This document shows, piece by piece, positions 53,225 to 60,623 of a DNA stretch of 64,000 nucleotides (positions are counted from its first letter, which is position 1; each line of letters opens with the position of its first letter). Origin of the DNA: Myxococcales bacterium (lineage in GTDB: Bacteria > Myxococcota_A > Polyangia > Polyangiales > Polyangiaceae); assembly GCA_004193285.1 (NCBI GenBank), contig SECP01000001.1, forward strand, positions 372,001 through 436,000, given 5' to 3'. The translations under genes were made by a program, and so were the position numbers. Under the pieces are notes generated by a model. The model was not told the origin of the DNA, did not search any database, and worked only from the letters and a program-made list of their open reading frames with translations.

Positions 53225-54022
53225 GTGCTGGACGCGTATCGAATCCACGAGCGGCCGTACTATCGAGCCGTAGGCTCCGAGCTCGCTAGCTTCGAGGCTG
53301 CGGGAGCGCTCGGCCTGCCCATACTCCTCAAGGGGCCCACGGGCTGCGGGAAGACCCGCCTGGTGCGTCACATGGCGCACCGCTGGGGCCTACCGCTCGT
53401 GACCGTCGCCTGCAACGAGGATACGACCGCTCAAGACTTGGTGGGGCGTTTCACCCTCCAGGGCGGTGACACCCGCTGGGTGGATGGGCCGCTCACTCTC
53501 GCCGCCCGTCACGGCGCGGTTTGCTACTTGGACGAGCTGGTGGAAGCGCGGGAAGACGCGCTCGTCGTCGTTCACCCCTTGAGCGACGACCGGCGAGTGC
53601 TGCCGCTCGTCGCCAAGAGCGAGGTTGTCTCTGCGCATCCAGACTTCAAGCTCGTCGCCTCTTACAACCCGGATTATCAGGCTTCCGGCAGCGAGCTGAA
53701 GCCTTCGACTCGCCAGCGTTTCGCCGCGCTGGCGCTGGGCTATCCGCCGGCCGAGGTGGAAGCGGAAATCGTGCGCTACGAAGCCGGCGCGTCCGCGGCG
53801 CTCGCTGAGGTGCTGGTGCAACTGGCGCTCGCCTCGCGGCGGCTCGTGGGAGACGGGCTCGTGGAGGGCATTTCGACTCGCATGTTGGTGGCGGCCGCGC
53901 GGCTCGTTGCAGGGGGGCTCTCCACGGCCGAGGCATGCGAGCTCTGCTTGCTCCAACCGCTGACGGACGACGCCGCCGTGCTGGATAGCTTGCGCGCGGC
54001 GCTACGAGCGTGTGACCCATGA
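53225..54022 (+). CDS. MoxR-type AAA+ ATPase of the CbbQ/NirQ/NorQ group
   Basis: The GTG at 53225 lies 3 nt after the amiE stop. The 265 residues begin with a short tail, then Walker A GPTGCGKT (residues 37-44), VACNEDTTAQDLVGRF typical of CbbQ/NorQ, Walker B VCYLDELVEA, and SYNPDYQ (sensor 1). The C-terminal region (about 175-265) matches the CbbQ C-terminal domain. Known members work with a VWA partner to activate rubisco (CbbQ-CbbO) or to mature nitric oxide reductase (NorQ-NorD). No rubisco or NO reductase gene is here, so the client is probably an enzyme of this operon. Confidence 0.88.
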   Translation: MLDAYRIHERPYYRAVGSELASFEAAGALGLPILLKGPTGCGKTRLVRHMAHRWGLPLVTVACNEDTTAQDLVGRFTLQGGDTRWVDGPLTLAARHGAVCYLDELVEAREDALVVVHPLSDDRRVLPLVAKSEVVSAHPDFKLVASYNPDYQASGSELKPSTRQRFAALALGYPPAEVEAEIVRYEAGASAALAEVLVQLALASRRLVGDGLVEGISTRMLVAAARLVAGGLSTAEACELCLLQPLTDDAAVLDSLRAALRACDP

Positions 54023-55563
54023 GTGAGCGGAGGCTGGAGCTGTGCTTGCGCGCGCTCTGGGGGCGCCCTTTTCAGGTACGCTTCGCGGAGCTGGAGCGGA
54101 GCCGATTCTCGGCTTCTTCGATGCTCGTTCCGCTCTCCGCGCGCGCAGGCTGGTCGGAGCTGGACCTGGCGCGCGCCGCGCACGCGTCGCTTCACGCCGT
54201 CTTCTCGCCGCTTCCTTTCGAGCCTGGAAAGCTCCGACCGGTGCAGCGCGCGCTGCTCGGTATCCTCGAGGACGCGCGGGTGGAGACGCTCGCGCTCTCG
54301 CGGTTCCCGGGGCTGCGCCAGACCTGGGCGCCCTTTCACGAGGCCGGTCCGGGGGACGGCGATTCGGCCCCCGCGCTGCTCGGCCGGCTCGCCCGCGCGC
54401 TCTTCGACTCCAGCTACCGCGACCCAAGCCCGTGGGTGCAGCGCGCAGTTGAAGCGTTCCTGGCCCTCGACCTCACGAAGGAGGGCAGCCTTCGCGAGCT
54501 TGCCAGTGTGCTCGGTAACGAGCTGGGGCAGATGCGGCTCCCCTTCGACGCCGCTGCGGCTAGCTTCGAGCCGCGCTACCGCGACGACCACGCTGGCCTA
54601 TGGCCCGCGGAGCCACAGCCGGCTCGTGCGAGCAACTCCGGATCGGAGGGTGCGCTCCTCGGTGTGGCGCGAGGCGCCAGCAGCCAAGCCGGCGACGAGA
54701 CGTCCGAGCACCCCGTCACCCATCGCTACCCGGAGTGGGACTACGTCATCGGCCGTGAGCGCGCGGACCACTGCGCGGTCCGTGAGCAAACGCGTGCGCT
54801 CGGAGGCGCGGTGGCGGTGCCTGCGCCGCTTCTCAATCGAACGCGCGCGGCGCTTCGGCGTGCCCACGAGGCGCCGAGACCCCGGCGTCGCTGCGCGGAC
54901 GGTCGGGAGCTAGATCTCGCCGCGGTCGTCGCGGAGGCGACCCAGCGTGCGCGCGGCGAAGGCGGCGACCACCGACTATACCTGGGCCGCCGGCGGCGAC
55001 GCATACGTACCAGCGCTCTCTTGCTACTCGACCTCTCCGCGTCGCTAGAGGGCTCGGACTTTTCACTGCTGCAGAGCATTGCGGCGACGCTCGCGGCGAG
55101 CGTGCCGGCCTCCGCCGAGCTCGCGATCGACGGGTTCTGTTCGCGGGGGCGAGACGACGTGCGCTACGACCGTTTCAAGCCGTTCGGCGCGCGGACGCCG
55201 CCGCTCGCGGCGGAGCGCTCGGTCGCGGGCTCCACGCGGCTCGGACCCGCGCTCCGGCATGCCACCCAGCGTTTGGGTGAGCGCCCCTCCGCTCGAAAAC
55301 TCCTGCTCTTGCTGAGCGACGCGGAGCCCGCCGACGTGGACGTGTTCGACGACCGCTACCTCGTGGAGGACGCGCGGCGCGCCTGCCTCCTCGCCCGCGG
55401 TCGAGGGGTGCGGGTGGTGGCGTGGTGTCTTCGTCCTGGGCTCGGAGCGGCGCAGCGACGCATCTTTCAGGGCGCGCACGCCGTCAGCCTGCAGCGAATC
55501 GAAGCGCTGCCGCGCCATGCCGTCAACGCTTACTCGCTTCGACGCTCGGCGTCGAAGCGGTGA
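54019..55563 (+). CDS. NorD/CbbO-like VWA domain protein
   Basis: It starts in the stop of the AAA+ gene (ATGA), so the pair is coupled. The 514-residue protein has a helical N-terminal half and a C-terminal VWA domain from about residue 330. The MIDAS motif is LLDLSAS, with a second site around the Thr in AGSTRLGPAL and the late LLLLSDAEPADVD. This matches NorD/CbbO partners of NorQ/CbbQ ATPases. MIDAS proteins bind a divalent metal and often a client carboxylate. It probably delivers the client to the ATPase ring. Confidence 0.86.
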   Translation: MSERRLELCLRALWGRPFQVRFAELERSRFSASSMLVPLSARAGWSELDLARAAHASLHAVFSPLPFEPGKLRPVQRALLGILEDARVETLALSRFPGLRQTWAPFHEAGPGDGDSAPALLGRLARALFDSSYRDPSPWVQRAVEAFLALDLTKEGSLRELASVLGNELGQMRLPFDAAAASFEPRYRDDHAGLWPAEPQPARASNSGSEGALLGVARGASSQAGDETSEHPVTHRYPEWDYVIGRERADHCAVREQTRALGGAVAVPAPLLNRTRAALRRAHEAPRPRRRCADGRELDLAAVVAEATQRARGEGGDHRLYLGRRRRRIRTSALLLLDLSASLEGSDFSLLQSIAATLAASVPASAELAIDGFCSRGRDDVRYDRFKPFGARTPPLAAERSVAGSTRLGPALRHATQRLGERPSARKLLLLLSDAEPADVDVFDDRYLVEDARRACLLARGRGVRVVAWCLRPGLGAAQRRIFQGAHAVSLQRIEALPRHAVNAYSLRRSASKR

Positions 55564-55590
55564 CTCGAGAGTCTAGTGCAAGGAGTAGCA

Positions 55591-56811
55591 ATGGAAACGC
55601 TGATCAAAGTCGACGTGAAGGCCTCCCCCAAAGAACATGACGTGCTGCACAACCGTTGGCACTCCGATTTGCCCATGGTGGCGTGGGTCAGCCCTGGCGA
55701 TCAGTTCCGAGTCGAGTGCATCGACTGGACGGGCGGACAAATCAAGAACGACGACTCCGCCACCGACATCAAGGTCGTGGACCTCACGAAGGTGCACTAC
55801 CTGAGCGGACCGATCGGCGTGAAGGGGGCGGAGCCGGGGGACCTGCTCGTGGTGGACATCTTGGACGTGGGCGTGCTGCAAGACTCGCAGTGGGGGTTCA
55901 CCGGCATCTTCGCGAAGGAGAATGGCGGCGGATTTTTGACCAATCACTACCCGGACGCGCGCAAGGCGTGCTGGGACTTTAGCGGCATTTACGCGAATTC
56001 TCGGCACATTCCGGGGGTGGAGTTCGCCGGCATCATGCACCCCGGTCTCATCGGCTGCTTGCCGTCCAAAGATTTGCTCAATACGTGGAACAAGCGCGAA
56101 AAGGCGCTCTTCGACACGAACCCGGAGCGCGTGCCTCCGCTCTGCGCGCTGCCTTACGCGGAGACCGCACACATGGGCCGCATGAGCGGCAGCGCTGCGC
56201 TCGAGGCAGCGGCGGAAGGCGCGCGCACCGTGCCGCCCCGTGAGCACGGCGGCAATTGCGACATCAAGAACCTGACCCGCGGCTCCTCCGTCTACTTCCC
56301 GGTATACGTGAATGGCGGCGGCCTCTCCATGGGAGACATCCACTTCTCTCAGGGGGACGGCGAGATCACCTTCTGCGGAGCCATCGAGATGGCCGGCTAC
56401 TTGGATCTGCGCGTCAAGCTGATCAAGGGCGGCATGGCCAAGTACGGCATCGTGAACCCGGTGTTCAAGTCCAGCCCGATGGAGCCGAAGTACAGCAACT
56501 ACCTCATTTTCGAGGGTATCTCGGTAGACGAGGACGGCAAGCAGCACTACCTGGACGTGCACGTCGCCTACCGGCGCGCGTGCCTCAACGCCATCGAGTA
56601 CCTGAAGAAGTTCGGCTTCACGGGCGCCCAGGCGTACGCGATTCTGGGAACCGCGCCCGTGGAAGGCCGCATCAGCGGCATCGTAGATATTCCGAATGCT
56701 TGCGCCACTCTGGCCATCCCGACCGAGATTTTCGGGTTCGACGTGATGCCCAATGCGAGCGGTCCGACCCTGAGCGTACCCGCAGGCAAGGACTTGGCGG
56801 TCGTCACCTGA
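55591..56811 (+). CDS. fmdA: Formamidase (acetamidase/formamidase family)
   Basis: AAGGAG precedes the ATG at 55591. The 406-residue length equals the family norm. Typical segments are KVDVKASPKEHDVLHNRWH, PGDLLVVDILDVG, WGFTGIFAKENGGGFLTNHYPDARKACWDF, ENHGGNCDIKNL-type (PREHGGNCDIKNLTRGSSVYFPVYV) and MGDIHFSQGDGEI. The enzyme hydrolyses formamide to formate and ammonia in the cytosol. It follows the NorD-like gene by 27 nt and fmdB follows by 10 nt, the order seen in methylotroph fmd operons. Confidence 0.95.
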   Translation: METLIKVDVKASPKEHDVLHNRWHSDLPMVAWVSPGDQFRVECIDWTGGQIKNDDSATDIKVVDLTKVHYLSGPIGVKGAEPGDLLVVDILDVGVLQDSQWGFTGIFAKENGGGFLTNHYPDARKACWDFSGIYANSRHIPGVEFAGIMHPGLIGCLPSKDLLNTWNKREKALFDTNPERVPPLCALPYAETAHMGRMSGSAALEAAAEGARTVPPREHGGNCDIKNLTRGSSVYFPVYVNGGGLSMGDIHFSQGDGEITFCGAIEMAGYLDLRVKLIKGGMAKYGIVNPVFKSSPMEPKYSNYLIFEGISVDEDGKQHYLDVHVAYRRACLNAIEYLKKFGFTGAQAYAILGTAPVEGRISGIVDIPNACATLAIPTEIFGFDVMPNASGPTLSVPAGKDLAVVT

Positions 56812-56821
56812 GGAGCAAGCG

Positions 56822-57106
56822 ATGCCCATCTACGAATACGAATGCGAGTCGCACGGTAGCTTCGAGCTCGAGCTGCCAATGCGCGCAGCCAGCAGCGACG
56901 CCGTATGCGGAGAGTGCGGCGCTCGCTCGCGCCGCTTGCTCAGCGTCCCCAATGTCGCCCAGCTGAGCTCGGGCAACCGCAAGGCGCACGCCATCAACGA
57001 ACGAAGTCGCTTCGAGCCGCGCGTCGTGACGCGTGAGGCGCGCCCGCTCAGCGGGGAGCCGAAGCTCCACGCCGGTCACGGCCGCCCCTGGTCCATCGGG
57101 CATTGA
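56822..57106 (+). CDS. fmdB: FmdB family zinc-ribbon regulatory protein
   Basis: The 94-residue protein starts with the FmdB signature MPIYEYEC, then the second metal pair CGEC. The first pair is changed: C-E-S-H instead of the usual C-x-x-C, so zinc would be held by three Cys and one His. The tail is basic. In Methylophilus, fmdB accompanies formamidase and was proposed to regulate it. Its biochemical role is not established. It is the last gene of the operon. Confidence 0.92.
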   Translation: MPIYEYECESHGSFELELPMRAASSDAVCGECGARSRRLLSVPNVAQLSSGNRKAHAINERSRFEPRVVTREARPLSGEPKLHAGHGRPWSIGH

Positions 57107-57114
57107 GCACTCGG

Positions 57115-57143
57115 GCCGGCTCGTCTCGATGGGGCGAGCCGGC
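57115..57143 (+). terminator. Hairpin ending the urt-ami-fmd operon
   Basis: GCCGGCTCG (57115-57123) pairs perfectly with CGAGCCGGC (57135-57143) around an 11-nt loop, eight nt after the fmdB stop. There is no T-tract, but position and strength suit a terminator. Confidence 0.65.
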
Positions 57144-57250
57144 GCGACGTCGCCCGCGCTGAGCCAGTGGGGGAGGGGCTCGCAGCGCGCCTCTGGCGGA
57201 AAAGCCGGCCAAATTTTCGGGTCCGGTCCGCCCGCGCTAGAGTGGGCCCC

Positions 57251-58546
57251 ATGACCACCTGCGTGGACGTGCGCGCCCTCGGCGGCGCAGCGCTTGGCCT
57301 CTGGCTCGCTCTGGGCACCGCGTGCTCCTCTTCTGACCCTGGCGAGGGCGCGGGAGGACAATTCGCGGGCGGAAGTGTCGGAACGACTGGCGGACAGGGC
57401 AGTGCGGGAGGAGCGCAGGCCGGCTCGAGCCCCGGCGGAGCCGCACCGGGCGGGCAGGCGGGGGCCGGGCAAGGGGGAAGTGGAAGCGGAGCGGGAGCGG
57501 GCGGCGGAAACGCAGCCGGAGGTGGCGGCGCAGCCGGAGGCTCGCCTCAAGGCGGCGGAGCCGGCGCTTCGACGGAGCCCGCGATTCACTACGTCGGTCG
57601 AGTCGACGTGAGCAACCCGGAGAGCGCTCGCTTGGCGTGGTCCGGTAGTGGTGCGGTCGTGCGCTTTCGCGGGACGGCGCTCTCGGTCGAGCTGGGAGGC
57701 GGGCAGGAGTACACGGTCGTCATCGACGGGGAAGTGCAGACGAAGCTCACCGCCGTCAACGGCGCCAATCCGCTAGCAACCGGCCTCGCTGCGGGTGACC
57801 ACACCGTCGAGCTGTACCGTCGCACGGAGGCGGCGGAAGGGGAGAGCCAGATTCTGGGCTTCGACTGGGGCGATGGGGAGCTGCTCGCTCCGCCGCCGGT
57901 CTCGCGTCGCTTGGAGTTCGTGGGGGACTCCATCACGTGCGGCTACGGCGTGGAAGGCGCGAACATGAGTTGCGGCTTCTCCCCCGAAACGGAGAACCAC
58001 TACCTGACTTACGCCGCCCTCGCGGCGCGTAGCCTGAACGCGGAGCTCAGCACGGTGGCGTGGTCCGGCAAAGGCGTCGTGTGCAACTATGGCGACGACG
58101 CGACGAGCTGCGTGGACCCGCTTCCGAAATTTTACGACCTCACGCTGCCGAGCCAGCCCGGCAGCTCCTGGGACTTTTCGCGTTTTCAGCCAGACGCGGT
58201 CGTCGTCAACCTCGGTACGAACGACTTCAGCACTCAAGTGGATCCGGACCAGGCCACGTTCGAAGGTGCGTACCGTGCGCTCCTCGTTCGGCTGCGACAG
58301 GTGTATCCCAGCGCACATATCCTGTGTACGAACGGACCGATGCTCAGCGGCGCAGATCTTTCCACGCTGCGCGGTTACCTGACCAACGTCGTCGCGGCGA
58401 TGGCAGACCCAAAAATCTCGACCTTCCAGATAACACCGCAAGACGGATCGGACGGTTACGGGTGCGACTGGCATCCGAGCGCTGCGCGTCATCAAAAGGT
58501 CGCGCTCGACGTAGAAGCCGCGCTGCGCGACGCCCTAGGCTGGTAG
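57251..58546 (+). CDS. SGNH/GDSL esterase lipoprotein (CE2-like)
   Basis: The ATG at 57251 gives 431 residues. The lipobox is GTAC (Cys25), followed by a Gly/Ala-rich linker to about residue 110. A beta-sandwich domain (IHYVGRVDVSN ... ELGGGQEYTVVIDGEVQ) matches the N-terminal part of carbohydrate esterase family 2. The SGNH part has LEFVGDSITCGYGVEG (Ser nucleophile), VVNLGTNDFS and DWHPSAARHQKVA (Asp, His). CE2 enzymes remove acetyl groups from polysaccharides such as xylan. It is likely displayed on the cell surface. Confidence 0.9.
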   Translation: MTTCVDVRALGGAALGLWLALGTACSSSDPGEGAGGQFAGGSVGTTGGQGSAGGAQAGSSPGGAAPGGQAGAGQGGSGSGAGAGGGNAAGGGGAAGGSPQGGGAGASTEPAIHYVGRVDVSNPESARLAWSGSGAVVRFRGTALSVELGGGQEYTVVIDGEVQTKLTAVNGANPLATGLAAGDHTVELYRRTEAAEGESQILGFDWGDGELLAPPPVSRRLEFVGDSITCGYGVEGANMSCGFSPETENHYLTYAALAARSLNAELSTVAWSGKGVVCNYGDDATSCVDPLPKFYDLTLPSQPGSSWDFSRFQPDAVVVNLGTNDFSTQVDPDQATFEGAYRALLVRLRQVYPSAHILCTNGPMLSGADLSTLRGYLTNVVAAMADPKISTFQITPQDGSDGYGCDWHPSAARHQKVALDVEAALRDALGW

Positions 58547-58622
58547 AATCAACCGAAGGGATGAGGCGAAGAATCATTCGCCGAAGAGGTAGGAGGCTGA
58601 CCGCGCTCGAGTAGGATGCGCC

Positions 58623-59576
58623 ATGACGCATCGCCTCGTGCCTGGCTCCAGCTTGGGACTGCTGATCTCAGCCATCATCATCAGCTGCGGGGCCGAGGAC
58701 GCCAAGCGCGTGGTGGCTGGCGAAAGCGGCGGCGAAGGCGGGGCAGAGGCAGTCATCGGCGGTGCCGGCCAAGCACCGCCCGCCATGGGAGGCGAAGCGG
58801 GGGCGGGCGAGGCTGCGGTGGGCGGAGGCGGTGGGCTCGGCGGAGCAGCGGGAGCAGCGGGAGCAGCGGGAGCAGCGGGAGCAGCCGCTGAATGCGTCGC
58901 CAATCAAGCTTGCGCCACGAACCCTGGCGCTGCCTGTTGGCTCGGGGTCACGGCTTGCAACGCTGCGGGCGAGAGCTCCTGCGCGGACGGCGAGCCGGCG
59001 CTGGAGGGCGCGGCTTGTCCGGGCGGCACGTGCCACCTCGGCGCGTGCATCGCTCCGTTTCGTCTCTTCAATACCGGAGTGGACGAAGAGGGCATCGTGC
59101 TCGAGGGCGGCGCGGTGGACCCACACTACACCCTGCTAGAAAGCGCCGACGCCACTCTGCCAGGACCCGATGCGGTGGTCGCCACGAGCATCGCAGAAGG
59201 CTACTGGCTTCCGCAGAGCGATGCCTCCAAGTGGATCGCGCCGACACCCGACCAGCCGTACCCCGGACCGCCTTCACCTTGTAACGCGACGGGGACCTAC
59301 GTGTACCGAACGAGCTTCGACCTGACCGGGTACGACCCGGACAGCCTCACCATTACCGGCGGCTGGGCCGCGGACAACTCCGGCGCAGACATCCGGCTGA
59401 ATGGAGTGGGGCTGAGTCTCCCTGCTGGCAGCTACACGCCTCTCACCGCGTTCACGATCGATGGGGGGTTCCTGTCCGGCGTCAACACGCTGGACTTCGT
59501 GGTGACCGACGTCGGTTGTCCCAACGGGCTGAGGGTGGAGCTCACCGCTTCGGACGTCGAGCTCACGACCCCGTGA
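58623..59576 (+). CDS. Secreted lipoprotein with Cys-rich and beta-sandwich regions
   Basis: The 317-residue product has a signal peptide with lipobox IISC (Cys22). A Gly/Ala-rich linker to about residue 88 includes a five-copy nine-base repeat. A Cys-rich stretch (eight Cys, residues 90-140) follows. The remaining part, starting RLFNTGVDEEGIVLEGGAVDPHY, has a galactose-binding-like pattern (WIAPTPDQPYPG, YVYRTSFDLTGYDPDSLTITGGWAADN). This is known from secreted proteins of several phyla, with likely carbohydrate contact. No enzyme motif is seen. Confidence 0.8.
   Translation: MTHRLVPGSSLGLLISAIIISCGAEDAKRVVAGESGGEGGAEAVIGGAGQAPPAMGGEAGAGEAAVGGGGGLGGAAGAAGAAGAAGAAAECVANQACATNPGAACWLGVTACNAAGESSCADGEPALEGAACPGGTCHLGACIAPFRLFNTGVDEEGIVLEGGAVDPHYTLLESADATLPGPDAVVATSIAEGYWLPQSDASKWIAPTPDQPYPGPPSPCNATGTYVYRTSFDLTGYDPDSLTITGGWAADNSGADIRLNGVGLSLPAGSYTPLTAFTIDGGFLSGVNTLDFVVTDVGCPNGLRVELTASDVELTTP
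58842..58886 (+). repeat. Nine-base tandem repeat GGAGCAGCG, five copies
   Basis: Five contiguous copies (the last ends GCC) encode Gly-Ala-Ala triplets in the lipoprotein linker. Such arrays can vary in copy number between strains. Confidence 0.85.
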
Positions 59577-59585
59577 AAGCTCTGA

Positions 59586-60623
59586 TCACGGCGCTCGCAC
59601 GCACCGCACGCCAACACCGAAATCCGCCTGATTGGGCGCATGGTACAAGCGGCTCGTCGTGTAGAGGCTCTCGCGCTCGCTATAAAAGCTGCCGCCGCGG
59701 ATGACGCGAATGGAGTAGTCGGTCAAGTTCGCGCAGTTGATGCAGCGCTGCGGATACGAGCGGTACCAGTCTTGGCACCACTCCCACTCGTTCCCAGAAA
59801 GGTCGGCGTGACCCCAGCGGCCGTCGCCGAGCGGAGACTTCGAGCCCACCGGCTCCGGAGCGGCGGCTTCGGGCAGGAACGTGGCGTAGCTCGAGTCGAT
59901 GTCCATGCTTTCAGGAGGGTCGGACCAGGGGAATTCGCGCTGCTGATCACCGCCGGCCGCCGCGTAGTTCGTCTCTGCGTCCGTCGGAAGCCGGCCACCG
60001 TCCCAGATGCAGAACGCGTACGCCTGGAACCAAGTGATGCAGTTCATCGGCAGAGTCGCGTCTTCGGCCCCGAACGTGTTGAAATCTTCGCCGCAGACTT
60101 GCACGCTCTGGATCAGCTCCTCTTCGTCCACCGGAAGCGAATCGTTCCAAGCTGGCTCCCAACCGGGGTCGAACGCGTTGTTCGGATTCTTACCGCTGCC
60201 GGTTGCGGGCTTATGCTCGGCGTAGCCTTCCGCGAACTTGCGGAAGCGGCCGACCGTCACCTCGTAAGCGTCCATTCGGAAGTCGCTCACGGTGGCGTAC
60301 ACGTCCCCCGCGATGCCGTTGTCGCGCGTGAAGGTTCCGCCCGGCACCACGTAGGAGACGCAGCAGCTGGTCGACTTATCCGGCCCGCAGTCCTCCGGCA
60401 AATCACGGCAGCTCGGCCCCAACGCTGCGACCCCGACCCCCTCGCCGCCGGTTCCGCCGTCCGCCGCGCCGCCGCTCGCCGCGCCGCCGGAGGCACCGCC
60501 GCCGCTCGCTGCGCCAGAGGCACCGCCGGCTACGGCGCCGCCGGTGCAAGCGCAGAGCGCGAGCCAGCACAGCGCCGTCGCGACGACCGATGCGCTAGGC
60601 GGGCGGCTTCTCCCAAAGACCAT
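59586..60623 (-). CDS. Lipoprotein with formylglycine-generating-enzyme (SUMF1) fold
   Basis: The start is the ATG at 60623, inside the last 29 nt of the upstream DUF1552 gene; 345 residues. The lipobox is LCAC, followed by an Ala/Gly-rich linker to about residue 65. The FGE-sulfatase domain has YEVTVGRFRKF, PMNCITWFQAYAFCIWDGGRLPTDAE, DLSGNEWEWCQDWY and the final VIRGGSFYSERESLYTTSR ... GVGVRCVRAP. True FGEs have two Cys after RGGSF; both are missing (Ser and Leu/Tyr here), so sulfatase activation is unlikely. It is a binding or structural member. It follows the DUF1552 gene in one operon. Confidence 0.87.
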   Translation of the reverse strand: MVFGRSRPPSASVVATALCWLALCACTGGAVAGGASGAASGGGASGGAASGGAADGGTGGEGVGVAALGPSCRDLPEDCGPDKSTSCCVSYVVPGGTFTRDNGIAGDVYATVSDFRMDAYEVTVGRFRKFAEGYAEHKPATGSGKNPNNAFDPGWEPAWNDSLPVDEEELIQSVQVCGEDFNTFGAEDATLPMNCITWFQAYAFCIWDGGRLPTDAETNYAAAGGDQQREFPWSDPPESMDIDSSYATFLPEAAAPEPVGSKSPLGDGRWGHADLSGNEWEWCQDWYRSYPQRCINCANLTDYSIRVIRGGSFYSERESLYTTSRLYHAPNQADFGVGVRCVRAP

